A stretch of 64,000 nucleotides of DNA, from assembly GCA_965198675.1 (NCBI GenBank), contig OZ240666.1:62001-126000 (forward strand). Reading direction: 5' to 3'. This stretch comes from Prochloron sp965198675 (GTDB lineage Bacteria; Cyanobacteriota; Cyanobacteriia; Cyanobacteriales; Prochloraceae). A program made the translations under genes and the position numbers. Positions 17,076 through 27,816 of this stretch are shown one piece after another; position 1 is the stretch's first letter; each line of letters starts with the position of its first letter. The notes below the pieces were generated by a model, which had not been told where the DNA came from, ran no database searches, and saw nothing but the letters and a program-made list of their open reading frames with translations.

Positions 17076-20006
17076 ATGAACAACGAAAAAGTTAGAATTT
17101 ACGACTTATCAAAAGAATTGAATCTGGACAACAAAAACATCTTGGAAATTTGCGAACAGCTCAACGTGTCGGTTAAAAGCCACAGTAGCACCATTACAGA
17201 ATCCCAGGCGGAACGAGTTAGAGCCGCAGCGGAACGATATACCCCCACCCACCTGTCTGGTAAAAGTCAAGGTCGTACCTCTTCAGGGTCGGACGGGACT
17301 AATTCCTCGGGCTCACCTGCTCAGTCAAATAAGAAAAAACACAAGCAGGAAATCCTGGCAATTCGCAAGCACAATCGCCAGCGTTCCGTGACGTCCGCAA
17401 AATACAGGAATGATTGTGACTCGCCGTCACAATTACGTGGAAAGGCAACTCCGATGTTAGCTCTACCTCCTCCAAGACCCCAGTCCAAACCCTCCAGGAC
17501 TGCTCAAAAGCAATCCCGATCCAATGGTAATCTCCCTACTGCTCTTTCTTCTCCACCAAAAAGGCAGACCGAGCTGCAACAGCGAAACCAGTCGTCTTAT
17601 GAAGGAAAACCGAAAGTCCAAAAAGTAAGAGTTAAGTCGAAGAATTCGACCGGTGCTCAAGGGAGGACAGAAACCCAGAAAAAACAGCGACAAGATTTGC
17701 CAGCTCGGTCTTTACTGCAAAGACCCCAAAGACTAAAATCGCCTACTGATGAGGAATTGGCCGCCAACCCACCCGTAGCCCCCTCCTGGGAGGGGGTTGG
17801 GGGTGGGTTGGCGGCTGTTGATTCGACCCTAGATCAGCCCAAAAAGCCGGAGCCGAAAAAACTTAAGCGCCCCACTCTGACCCGTCCGACTAAAGGTAAA
17901 AAATGGGAAGAGTCCGAAGATGATTCTGAAGAGAAAAAAGCAAAATCAGCTAAGGCGGGCAGCAAGAATAAGCGGCGCAAATTAGTTATCGAAGATGAAG
18001 ATGAGGTGCCACCATCCTCCCAACGGGAAACAGGATCCCTGCCAATGTCTCTGAGTCTGTCCGTTGCTCGTCCCCCTAAACCGTCAATAGCCAGCCCACA
18101 GCCGGTGGAAAAGACCCCTAAGAGTGCTAAAAAGGGAAGAATTACTCCGCGAAATTGCAAAACGAACGCGACGAGGAAGCATCGATCCAGGAATGAACGA
18201 GCGCGCAAAGTAGAAGAGCGTCCTCAGAAAGTACTAATAAGAAGCAGTTTGACTGTCAGAGAAATTTCCGATATCCTCAAAACCCCAGAAACTGAAATTA
18301 TCAAGCTCCTGTTTTTCAAAGGTATTGCCGTCAATATAACTCAAACTCTTGAGCTGGATACTGCTCGTCTCGTAGCAGAGGAACTTGGGGTTAAAGTGGA
18401 AACGACGGAGGAAGAATCCACCGGACTCATCCGAACAGAGATGCTCTCGGCGAAAGATAAAGATCATCTCCTTCCCCGTCCCCCCGTTGTCACAATTATG
18501 GGTCACGTAGATCACGGCAAAACTACCCTCCTGGACTCGATCCGACAAACAAAAGTAGCACAAGGAGAAGCGGGAGGTATTACCCAACACATTGGTGCTT
18601 ATCACGTGGATGTGGAGCATGAAGATAAAAAACAACAAATTGTCTTTCTCGATACTCCAGGTCACGAAGCTTTCACAGCTATGCGGGCAAGGGGAACCCG
18701 AGTCACGGATATTGCTATTCTCGTAGTTGCTGCCGATGATGGAGTTCAACCCCAAACACGGGAGGCCATCAGTCACGCCAAAGCTGCTGAAGTGCCCATT
18801 GTGGTGGCAATTAATAAAACAGATAAACCGGATGCACAGCCAGAACGAATCAAGCAAGAGCTGATGGAATTGGGTTTAGTATGGGAAGATTGGGGTGGGG
18901 ATACTATCATGGTTCCTGTCAGTGCCCTCAAGGGTGAAAACCTGGACAGTCTGCTGGAGATGATTCTGCTGGTGGCAGAATTAGAAGAACTGTCTGCCAA
19001 TCCCCATCGCCCAGCTAAAGGGACGGTGATTGAGAGCTTTCTAGATCGCACTCGCGGTCCTGTGGCTACCCTGCTGGTGCAAAATGGTACCCTCAGAGTA
19101 GGAGATACCATTGTCGCCGGCTCAGTTTTAGGCAAGATCAGAGCTATGATTGATGATAGGGGGGCAAAAGTAGAAGCTGCTACTCCTTCTTTTGCCGTGG
19201 AGATTTTGGGTTTAAATGAAGTTCCCGCCGCCGGGGATGAGTTTGATGTCTTTGCCAGTGAAAAGAGAGCGCGCTCTGTTGCTCAAGAGCGAAGTTCAGC
19301 TCAACGTCAGTCTCGCCTCCAACAAGCCATGTCTTCCCGTCGCGTTAGCCTCAGCAGTATCTCCGAGCGCGCTGCTGTTGGTTCTCTCAAAGAGCTGAAT
19401 CTGATTTTGAAGGGAGACGTTCAAGGCTCGGTGGAAGCGATTGTAAGCTCCCTCAAACAGTTACCCCAAAATGAAGTGCAAATCCGCCTTCTTTTGGCTG
19501 CTCCCGGAGAAGTAAGGCCGACAGATGTGGATTTAGCCGCTGCTAGTGGGGCAGTCATTATCGCCTTTAATACCAGTTTAGCCAATGGCGCCCGTCAGGC
19601 TGCGGATCAGGAGGGTGTGGATATCCGGGAATACAACATTATCTATAAGCTCCTGGATGATATTCAGGGAGCCATGGAAGGTCTGCTGGATCCAGAAGAG
19701 GTGGAAGAGAGCTATGGAGAATCGGAAGTACGAGCTGTCTTCACCGTTGGTCGCGGTGCTGTGGCTGGTTGCTATGTCCTTTCCGGTAAAATGGTGCGCA
19801 ACCGCTTGATGCGGGTTCGCCGCAAAGGGGAAGTAATATACGAGGGCAGCCTCGATTCTCTCAAACGGATCAAAGAAGATGTCAGGGAAGTCAATGCTGG
19901 TTACGAATGCGGTATTGGCTCCGCTAAATTCAATGATTGGCAGGAAGGGGATCTTATCGAGGCTTACCAGATGGTAATGAAGCGTCGCAGTCTTTCTTCT
20001 CATTAA
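17076..20006 (+). CDS. infB: Translation initiation factor IF-2
   Basis: The protein is 976 residues. An IF2_N domain occupies about 1-50, followed by a long basic Lys/Arg/Pro/Ser-rich linker and a second IF2_N segment near 390-440. The GTPase core has GHVDHGKT near 476, DTPGHEAF near 525 and NKTDKP near 580, followed by beta-barrel and C1/C2 domains. It delivers initiator tRNA to the 30S subunit. Residues about 230-246 in the linker (NPPVAPSWEGVGGG) come from an in-frame palindromic repeat flanked by LAA on both sides. It is the last main gene of the rimP operon. Confidence 0.96.
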   Translation: MNNEKVRIYDLSKELNLDNKNILEICEQLNVSVKSHSSTITESQAERVRAAAERYTPTHLSGKSQGRTSSGSDGTNSSGSPAQSNKKKHKQEILAIRKHNRQRSVTSAKYRNDCDSPSQLRGKATPMLALPPPRPQSKPSRTAQKQSRSNGNLPTALSSPPKRQTELQQRNQSSYEGKPKVQKVRVKSKNSTGAQGRTETQKKQRQDLPARSLLQRPQRLKSPTDEELAANPPVAPSWEGVGGGLAAVDSTLDQPKKPEPKKLKRPTLTRPTKGKKWEESEDDSEEKKAKSAKAGSKNKRRKLVIEDEDEVPPSSQRETGSLPMSLSLSVARPPKPSIASPQPVEKTPKSAKKGRITPRNCKTNATRKHRSRNERARKVEERPQKVLIRSSLTVREISDILKTPETEIIKLLFFKGIAVNITQTLELDTARLVAEELGVKVETTEEESTGLIRTEMLSAKDKDHLLPRPPVVTIMGHVDHGKTTLLDSIRQTKVAQGEAGGITQHIGAYHVDVEHEDKKQQIVFLDTPGHEAFTAMRARGTRVTDIAILVVAADDGVQPQTREAISHAKAAEVPIVVAINKTDKPDAQPERIKQELMELGLVWEDWGGDTIMVPVSALKGENLDSLLEMILLVAELEELSANPHRPAKGTVIESFLDRTRGPVATLLVQNGTLRVGDTIVAGSVLGKIRAMIDDRGAKVEAATPSFAVEILGLNEVPAAGDEFDVFASEKRARSVAQERSSAQRQSRLQQAMSSRRVSLSSISERAAVGSLKELNLILKGDVQGSVEAIVSSLKQLPQNEVQIRLLLAAPGEVRPTDVDLAAASGAVIIAFNTSLANGARQAADQEGVDIREYNIIYKLLDDIQGAMEGLLDPEEVEESYGESEVRAVFTVGRGAVAGCYVLSGKMVRNRLMRVRRKGEVIYEGSLDSLKRIKEDVREVNAGYECGIGSAKFNDWQEGDLIEAYQMVMKRRSLSSH
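17762..17814. repeat. In-frame palindromic repeat inside infB
   Basis: GCCGCCAACCCACCC ... GGGTGGGTTGGCGGC is a perfect 15-bp inverted repeat around a CCCCCTCCTGGGAGGGGG core. It carries the same CCCACCC/GGGTGGG core as at 6362-6410, 6479-6521, 14623-14648, 41447-41479 and 51418-51463. It adds about 17 codons in the disordered linker of IF-2 and may have duplicated a TTGGCSGCY target. Confidence 0.85.
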
Positions 20007-20063
20007 GGGTTTCAAGTCTTTGCCATGGTTGACTTATTGCTGCCGAGGAGTATACTATAGGCG

Positions 20064-20112
20064 GGATACGGGTGTGGGGGATCCCTATATATCCCCAGTA
20101 TCCGGATTTTTG
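20064..20112 (+). terminator. Hairpin after infB
   Basis: GGATAC...TGGGG and CCCCA...GTATCC pair around a GATCCCTATATAT loop region, followed by GGATTTTTGG. It is 58 bases after the infB stop and reads as a weak intrinsic terminator for the operon. Confidence 0.5.
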
Positions 20113-20153
20113 GTATGATGTTTATCATAAGCTATTTATAATATGACTAAAAA

Positions 20154-20747
20154 ATGAGGATTAAAAGTAATATTTTTCTATGGATTCATCTTGCTGGAAT
20201 AGCGCTAGTTCCTTTGTTAATACAAATTGTATGGCTAGGACTAGCAGTGGGAACTCCTCTGCCATTTTTCTGGCTGGAGCTGCTTTTTTTAGTAGGAGTG
20301 GGAATAGTTCCCGTATTGTGGATGCAGTGGCAGCGTCCTTTTTCTATTTTCAGTCTGTTGATTTTCGCCGTCAAGCCGGAAGAGATGAGCGACGAGCAAA
20401 GGAAGATTTTGAGCCTCTTGAAAAGCAATCAGCAGCGGGGGTTGAGTGCGCTCGCCGCCTTGGTCATGTTGTTCGTCCTCTGGCAACTCTATCGACTGGC
20501 TCCCATAGCGGCTATGGCTGCCCACTTTATCCCCCCATGGCGCATTCTCGGTATGTTTATAGCTGCTTTCGCTTTTCTTCTGAGTAATTTGTTTTTCCAA
20601 GTACCTGTTAGTGTTTTGGGACTGTTTTTTACAAGGGAGGAAAAGTATGCTGCTAGAGAACCTTATCCAGTAGAAGAAATCACTAAGGATTTTACTATAC
20701 CCGGATGGAAAGTAGGACAAATTTTGTCGTTTATTGACATCGGATAA
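20154..20747 (+). CDS. Conserved cyanobacterial membrane protein (low-complexity tail family, tail absent)
   Basis: A 197-residue protein with about four membrane segments (HLAGIALVPLLIQIVWLGLAV, LELLFLVGVGIVPVLW, LAALVMLFVLWQLY, ILGMFIAAFAFLLSNLFF). It resembles the cyanobacterial group annotated as low-complexity tail membrane protein, often downstream of infB. Here the usual Pro/Glu-rich tail is missing and the protein ends at ILSFIDIG. The function is unknown. Confidence 0.7.
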   Translation: MRIKSNIFLWIHLAGIALVPLLIQIVWLGLAVGTPLPFFWLELLFLVGVGIVPVLWMQWQRPFSIFSLLIFAVKPEEMSDEQRKILSLLKSNQQRGLSALAALVMLFVLWQLYRLAPIAAMAAHFIPPWRILGMFIAAFAFLLSNLFFQVPVSVLGLFFTREEKYAAREPYPVEEITKDFTIPGWKVGQILSFIDIG

Positions 20748-20786
20748 GTGAGCTATGCTAGAAGTAAAGCTAAATTGAAGGTGCAA

Positions 20787-21008
20787 ATGTCAGATCTAAG
20801 AACCATTTCTGTAGAACATCAGTTGGATAACGATGGTCAAATCTGGTCAAGTTTAAAACAAGCGATCGCCAACAGCTCTGGGTTTGAGTGTTGGCAGCAA
20901 GAACGAACTGCCGCACCATTTCCTGTGGATGGCTCTGTACACCATGGTAGTCTAGATTACCGGGTGAGATGCTATCTCCAGGAAACTCTGGAAACTCTAG
21001 CTTATTAA
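20787..21008 (+). CDS. Small conserved cyanobacterial protein
   Basis: I choose ATG 20787 (MSDLRTISVEHQLDNDGQIW...) over the upstream GTG at 20748 because AAGG precedes it and the sequence before it looks non-coding. The 73-residue soluble protein ends YRVRCYLQETLETLAY, a pattern I know from cyanobacterial hypothetical proteins. The function is unknown. It is 39 bases after the membrane protein and probably in the same transcript. The 21009-21238 gap carries a dispersed CACCGAAGGTGCCGCC repeat and no gene. Confidence 0.65.
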   Translation: MSDLRTISVEHQLDNDGQIWSSLKQAIANSSGFECWQQERTAAPFPVDGSVHHGSLDYRVRCYLQETLETLAY

Positions 21009-21238
21009 GCTTAGTCGCGTGGGATTTCTTTTTACTTAAGTCCGGTCAATGTCACCGAAGGTGCCGCCGAAGGCGTCCCAAGAATCCGGGAGTGTCAAAA
21101 TCCTCAATCTCACTTCTCCAGATTTTGACAAAAAAAGAGGAGTGCCAAGCTTATCGCCAACGGATTAATGCTGATAGAAGTTATAATTATAAGTTAAGTT
21201 TCATAACTTTTATGATCAACAAAATGAGAGCAATTAAT

Positions 21239-21799
21239 ATGGCTGAACTGTTTCTTAATTTTCACGTCAATTTCCAAGATTTACGGGAAGAAGAGCAATT
21301 TCCTCAGCTTTTTATTTTTGGCGATCCAGATCAAGGAGTTACCGTTACCAATGGCAATGGTTTTAATCAAACTGTAACGTTGAATAGTGAGGGCTTTGCT
21401 TTAGTTGATATTCCCCTCAGTGAAGCGATGTCAGGAACTGGAGTCAATAATTTGGGCTTCCAAATCACTTCTGATGAGGGAATCCAAGCTTATTTTTCCA
21501 ATCGTGCGACTGCAACAACAGACCTGACAATTATTTTTGAGAAGGGCAGCTTGGGTACGGAATATATTTTGGCATCTTTCGGCCATATTGAAGGAGAAGG
21601 AGGTCAGTTTTCAGTCCAGGCGACCGAAGATAATACCACGGTCGATGTAACCCTGCCTGATGGTCAGACGTTTTCTGTAGCGCCTTAATAGGGGTGAGAC
21701 ATTTAAATTCGCAACAGATAGGCATTTCTGTGTCTTCTGACTTTGATTTGACGGGCACCTCGGTCAATGCCCATCCAATGCACAATATTCCAACAAAGT
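21239..21799 (+). pseudogene. IgGFc-binding-like secreted protein fragment, frameshifted
   Basis: From ATG 21239 (or 21224) the reading LFLNFHVNFQ, FNQTVTLNSEGFALVDIPL, SFGHIEGEGGQFSVQATEDNTTVDVTLPDG resembles the N-terminal domain of IgGFc-binding-protein-like bacterial proteins. It stops at 21688, but LNRGETFKF and then GISVSSDFDLTGTSV follow in two other frames. Two small shifts have therefore broken it. No signal peptide is seen. The 21800-22083 gap is A/T-rich with no gene, apart from a GAGCGGAGGAG RBS for the next one. Confidence 0.5.
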
Positions 21800-22083
21800 A
21801 GATTAAATATCCAATTATAAAACTGTTAGCTTAACCTTAAATAACTTAGTTATTAATAAACAGCCCATGAGTGTCTTATAACATGATATACTACAAGAGG
21901 TATTTTTCCAAATATTATTTCGATCGCTCTACATATCCCCCAGAGCCATCGCTCTTTATAAAAATCCCCCAACTTCCTAGTTCCCCTGTTATAATCGCAC
22001 TGTCTTGTTTTGATGTAAGATCTGAAGATAAGCTATATTATACTAGTTAGTGCTAATGATTTTTTAGAGCGGAGGAGCAGGAT

Positions 22084-25000
22084 ATGACTACGATTTCTGT
22101 CCTGAATGGAACAATCGCAGGAGAATTAAGCAGTGAGGACATTGACAATCCTACTAGGGAAGGTCGTTTTGCTGATGACTACGATGTAATAAATTTATCC
22201 TCTGGGCAATTTGTTACCCTCAACCTGGTTTCGTCGGATTTTGACGCTTATCTTCAATTGATTAATGGGGATACTGGGGAGGCGATCGCGTTCGACGATG
22301 ATGGCGGTGGTGGAACAGACTCGCAGTTGAGTTTCACCGCAGCAAATGGCATCAACTATATAGCGCGGGTTACCAGTTTCGGCAGTGGGGAAACGGGGAA
22401 CTACAGTCTCAGTGCTGTTGCTTTTGATTCTCCTCCAATCTCTTTACCTATCGACTTAACGGACTCCAGTTCTTTTCTTTGGGATATTCAGACAGACGGA
22501 AGCATTTCAGATGGCAGTAATGACGCTTACGATAGTGGTTTGGATTTGAGCGGTTTTCCTTCCTTCAATACCGCTCAAACCGAGGAAAATGGACGGGAAA
22601 TAGTCATCGGTTCCGCCACTATCGGCGATGTGCTGGTCACTCGCAAGATTTACGTACCGGAAGACCAGTCTTGGGCGAGATTTTTGGAAATTGTGACTAA
22701 TCCCGGTACTGTAGCAGCAGATTACACCGTTAATATCGAGACAGATATAGGTACTTTGAGTAGTGTGGTTGGTACTTCCAGTGGAGATACAACCTTTGGA
22801 ACGGATGATGTTTGGATTGTGACGGATGACAGTAGCGATGGTTCTGGAGATCCCACCACCCTCCATGTTGTAGCAGGTGCAGGGGGAAGTGTACCGGATA
22901 CTGTATCTCAGAGTGGGGATGACATTAACTATCAATACAACCTGACTTTACAACCAGGGGAAACCCAGATTGTGCTCCACTTTGCTGCCCAAAATGAAGA
23001 TCGGGCAACGGCGCTGGAAAAAGCGCCTCAATTGGCAAATTTGGGGTTGGGTGCTCTGGAGGGGATCAGTGCTGAGGAGGCTGCACAAGTAGTCAACTTT
23101 GGTATTGAAGGCTTCTTGATTAATGATGTAACTGTTCTTGAGGGGGATAGTGGTATCACCAATGCCATTTTCACCGTTACCCTCTTGGGAAGCAATACTG
23201 ACGCTGTAACAGTAGACTACGCTACGGCGGATGGAACTGCTACAGCAGGAGAGGATTATACTGCTACAAGTGGAACTTTAACCTTTAATCCGGGAGAAAC
23301 CACTCAAACCGTTACTGTAGAGGTAATTGGAGAAACTAACGGGGAGTTGGACGAGAATTTCTTTTTAAACTTGTCTAATGCCAGCAATGGGGAAATTGTC
23401 GATAATCAGGGGATAGGAACCATTGATACCGATGATTTAGTCTCTGTGGATCTGGAACTATCTCTTCTGGTTGATATATCGGGAAGCGTAGATAGCAATG
23501 AGTACCAACTGCAATTAGAAGGATATGCCGTTTCCTTCGAGAATCCAGATCTTTTCAATAACTTAATCTCCCAAGGGCTTGCAGGTCAAGTGGCGGTCAA
23601 TTTAATCCTTTGGTCTAGTTCAGATGAGCAGCAAGAATCAGTGGGATGGACTCTCATTGATAGTGTAGAGACTTCACAGGCTTTCGCTCAGGAGATTCGG
23701 GAGACTAGTCGTGCCTTTAGTGGTGGTACCGATCCTGGATCTGCTATCGACTTCGCAGTTCCTCTTTTCTTCTCTAATGATTTTGATGGGCGGCTTTTGG
23801 CAATTGACGTATCTGGTAATGAGGCTCAGAATGAAGGCATTAGTACCTCAACTGCCAGGGATAATGCTTTAGCAGCAGGTATTGATGTTATTAATGGAAT
23901 CGTTATTGGTGGTGATAGTGGTGTACTGAGCTTCTATGAAAACAGTTTAATCGGTGGGGCAAATGCTGATGGGGATCCTGCTTTTGCATTGACAGCTAAT
24001 ACTTTTGAGGAATTTGCTCAGATTCTCAATAATAAGCTAACCCAAGAACTGACTCCTCCGCCACAAATTTCCATCGTGGACTTATCTCAGGAAGAGGGAG
24101 ATAGTGGCGTTACAGAATTGGTATTCACTGTTAATGTTTCTCGGATTAATGACCAGCCTATTACTGTAGCATATGCTACGGAAGCTGGGACGGCGATCGC
24201 CGATTTAGACTATACTCCCACTAGCGGTACCCTGACTTTCAATGCTGGTGAGACGAGTCAAACTATTACTGTAGAGGTAATAGGAGACAACCGGGTTGAA
24301 ATAGATGAAACTTTCTCGGTTAATTTGAGCAATGCTACTAATGCTGATATTGCAGATAATCAAGCAATCGGTACTATTGAAAATGAGGATGAGATTCAAT
24401 TAAGCAACAGCAGGATTGATGAAAACAGTGTTAATGGTACGGTAATCGGTACTTTTACGGCTACTGACCCGGAAGATACTGAGTCCTTTACTTTTAGTTT
24501 AGGGGATGATGCTGGGGGGCGCTTTACAATTGTTGGTAATGAGTTACAAGTAGCAGGTTTATTGAACTTTGAAACTAATAATAGTCATAATATAACTGTT
24601 CGGGCTACGGATGGGGATGGAAATGAATTCGATCGCACTTTCACCATTTCCTTAAATGACGTTAATGAGACACCCACGGCCATTCAGCTCAATAATGCCA
24701 CAATTGATGAAAATAGTCCTAATGGTACTGTAGTTGGATTGTTGACGAGGCTAGACCCAGATGTTGGTGATACTCTGGTATTGACTTTGCTAGATGATGC
24801 TGGGGGACGCTTTGCAATCGTTGGCAATGAGTTACAAGTAGGGGATGGGACTTTATTGGATTTTGAAGCTAATTCTAGTCATGATATTACCGTACAAGTT
24901 ACCGATAACGGCGGTTTAAGCTTTGAAACAGTAATTACTATTACAGTTAACGATATAGAAGAAGGTCCCCAGCCAGATTTGGTTGTAAGTAATATATCTG

Positions 25001-27816
25001 TTCCTCAATCCGCTTTTTCTGGAGAGCAAGTGGAGGTAATTTGGACTGTTACTAACCAAGGAGGAACTAACGCATCTGGGACTTGGACTGATAGGGTACT
25101 GCTATCCGACGATACCCAGGTTGGGGGGGACCAAGTTTTGGGTACCTTCGAGTTTACAGGAACTATTGCTGCTGGGGAGTCTATTGAACGGCGACAAATA
25201 GTTACTTTAGCCGTTGATTTGAGTGGGGAGCGCTATTTTATTGTCCAAACCGATGCAAATAATGCGGTGGTGGAGGGGCTGGATAATAATAATACTGCTG
25301 TGGATGAGCAGGCGATCTGTGGTAACAGATCTGGCGGGCGGGGCACTAAGGTGCCCCGCCCCCAGATCGCCATTACTCGTTCTCCTTTCCCCAACTTGCA
25401 AGTTACTGAAATCACTCCACCACCTACTGCTTTCTCGGAGCAGTCTATTTTGGTAGAATGGGTTGTAACTAATACGGGAGAGGGTTCCACCACCACTCCA
25501 TTTTGGTCAGATCAGGTTTTCCTATCTCTGGACCAAACTCTCGATGCCAACGATGTTAACTTGGGAACGGCGATTAACCCCAGTTTTCTCGCTGGGGGGG
25601 ATAGTTACAGAAATAGTCTTGAAGTTACCCTTCCCCAAGGAATTCAAGGAGACTATTTCTTCCTGGTTGAGACGGATAACAGGAACCAGGTGGATGAGCA
25701 GAGCAACGAAGGGGATAATCTTGCTGCTGGTGGTCCCACGGATGTAGAGTTGACGGATCCCCCTGATTTACAAGTTACCACGGTTAGTTCTCCCGCTCAG
25801 GGATTTTCTGGTCAACCCATTACCCTTTCCTATACTGTTACTAATGAAGGGGAAGGTCGGACGACGGTAGAAAGTTGGTCGGATCAGATTTTTCTCTCTA
25901 CTGACAAGGTTTTGGATGAAAATGATACTTTCCTGGGAAGTAACCGACACACGGGAGTCTTGAATTCCGGGGAAAGTTATAGTGAAACTCAAACCGTTAA
26001 TTTACCCATCGGCGTTTCTGGGAATTTCTTCTTCATTGTCAGCACTGACGTTAGCAATGAGGTGTTTGAATTTGTCTTTGAGGATAATAATACGGGATCC
26101 GACGGGACTTTAGTTAATCTGACTCCACCCCCAGATTTAGAAGTGGAGTTGGTGCAGGTTCCGGAAACAGCAAGGGCTGGGGAAAGTTTGACTATTAGTT
26201 ACCGTCTTGCTAATAATGGCTCCACTGTCACTCCCAATTCCTTCTGGAATGAGCAATTTTACCTATCGGTGGATAACCGATTAGATACCAATACGGACCT
26301 GTTTTTGGGCAGTCGCACTCATAATGGCGCTCTGGAAGCTGGGGAGTCGGTGGATAAATCCGCCACCTTCGCACTGGGTAATGAGTTGACCGGCAATTTC
26401 TTTGCTTTTGTGGTGACGGACAGCGGGGATGCTGTTTTTGAACTGGATAACGAGAATAATACCTCGGTTGACGGTACTGGGGTTACTATTGTTTCTCAGC
26501 CTGCGGATTTAAGGCTAAAGGAAGTAAGTTTGCTGGGTAAAGCCGATACAGGGCAAGGCATCTTGGTCACTTACAATGTACTTAATGAAGGTATTGGGGA
26601 TACTATTGTTAATAGTTGGACGGACCAGGTTTTTGCCTCTCCTGAGTCTGGGGAGGATATTCTCCTGGCTTCCTTTACCCGCAACGGTTTGTTGGGAGTG
26701 GGAGAGGATTATTCCCGCAGTGAGATAGTGGAAATACCCTTTACTTTGGAGGGGAATTATAATCTCTTTGTGGTTACGGACGTCAATAATGACGTTTTTG
26801 AGGCTGAGGGAGAGGATAACAACCAGTCTGAGGTTGTTTCTATCACCGTAACACGAGAGTTAGCAGATTTGCAAGTTACGGGGGTTGGGGTGACTGTGGA
26901 GACTATCCGAGTAGGAGAGTCTCTCACAATAACTTGGACAGTAGAAAACTTCGGGGAAGGGGAGACTAACTCCAATTTCTGGTACGATTCCGTTTATCTC
27001 TCTCTGGATAATAGTTTGGGGGATGGGAACGATATTTTCTTAGGAAGGGTACGTCGCGCCAACTCTCTGTCTTCCGGTGGAGAGTATGAAGCAACAGGTA
27101 CCTTTACTGTACCCTTTAATGCAGAAGGGGAGTTTTTTGTAATTGTCCGCAGCGATAGTAGTGATTTGGTTTTGGAGGAGACTCAGAATAATGGGGTTTC
27201 CCTGGGTACCATTACTATTCAGACTAACCCAGAACCACTTCCCAATGTAGATGTTACCCCAGCTATAGATCCTACTCCCATATTAGAGCAGGATCCGGTA
27301 GATTTGCCACCGGAATTTTTCCCCGATTTGGTGGTTATTAATGTGGAAGCAGAGGAAGCAGGAATAAGTGGACAGTTACTTCAAGTTACCTGGGTTGTCA
27401 GGAATAATGGCTTGAGTACGGGAAATCGGTCTTGGTTTGATACGGTTTACCTCTCCCGAGACCAAATTTTTGACCGTACTACAGATATTTCCCTCGGTTC
27501 TCGTCTCCATGTAGGTTTAGAAGGGGAGGAAAGTTATACCCAAACAGACTTTTTCCCCATTCCTCGGGGGTTATCGGGTCCATTCTACGTCTTTGTCGCG
27601 ACAGATAGCAGCGATCGCCTCAACGAACCAGACGGAGAGTTAAATAATAGCAATTACGATACAACCCCAGTCCAGGTGAGTTTACCCAATAGTCCCGATT
27701 TAATCGACTTGGTGGTGGGAACCATTACTGTACCTGCTAATGGGGTACCGGGAAGTGAAGCTACTATAACCTATAACGTAGAAAATCAGGGTACAGAAGC
27801 AGTAGGAGGAAGTTGA
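22084..27816 (+). pseudogene. Giant multidomain adhesin/RHS gene, part 1 (PPC, Calx-beta, DUF1194, cadherin-like, CARDB)
   Basis: ATG 22084 follows GGAGGAG. There are 1,910 codons up to an in-frame TGA. Domains in order are a PPC-like domain (1-115), an unknown beta-rich domain (about 120-340), Calx-beta (about 345-455), a DUF1194/vWA-like domain (SLLVDISGSVD, to about 670), a second Calx-beta, two cadherin-like repeats with IDENSxNGTVxG (about 775-970), and then about eight CARDB repeats. In the last CARDB the expected SWFDSLYLS reads S-stop-FDSLYLS, a TGG to TGA change at 27814. The same frame continues to 35514. It is a surface or secreted protein, with export probably not by a Sec signal peptide, since none is visible. 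Confidence 0.8.
25313..25373. repeat. In-frame palindromic repeat inside the adhesin gene
   Basis: GCGGGCGGGGCAC-TAAG-GTGCCCCGCCC lies between two GATCTG/AGATCG boxes. It is inserted between two CARDB repeats and read through as NRSGGRGTKVPRPQ without shifting the frame. A CCCCCAGATCGC junction also occurs at 35759. Confidence 0.8.

Noticed and set aside
27814..27816. In-frame TGA as selenocysteine codon
   Set aside because: Sister CARDB repeats have Trp (TGG) at this position (SWFDTVYLS), no SECIS-like structure was noticed, and other interrupted genes use TAA and TAG.
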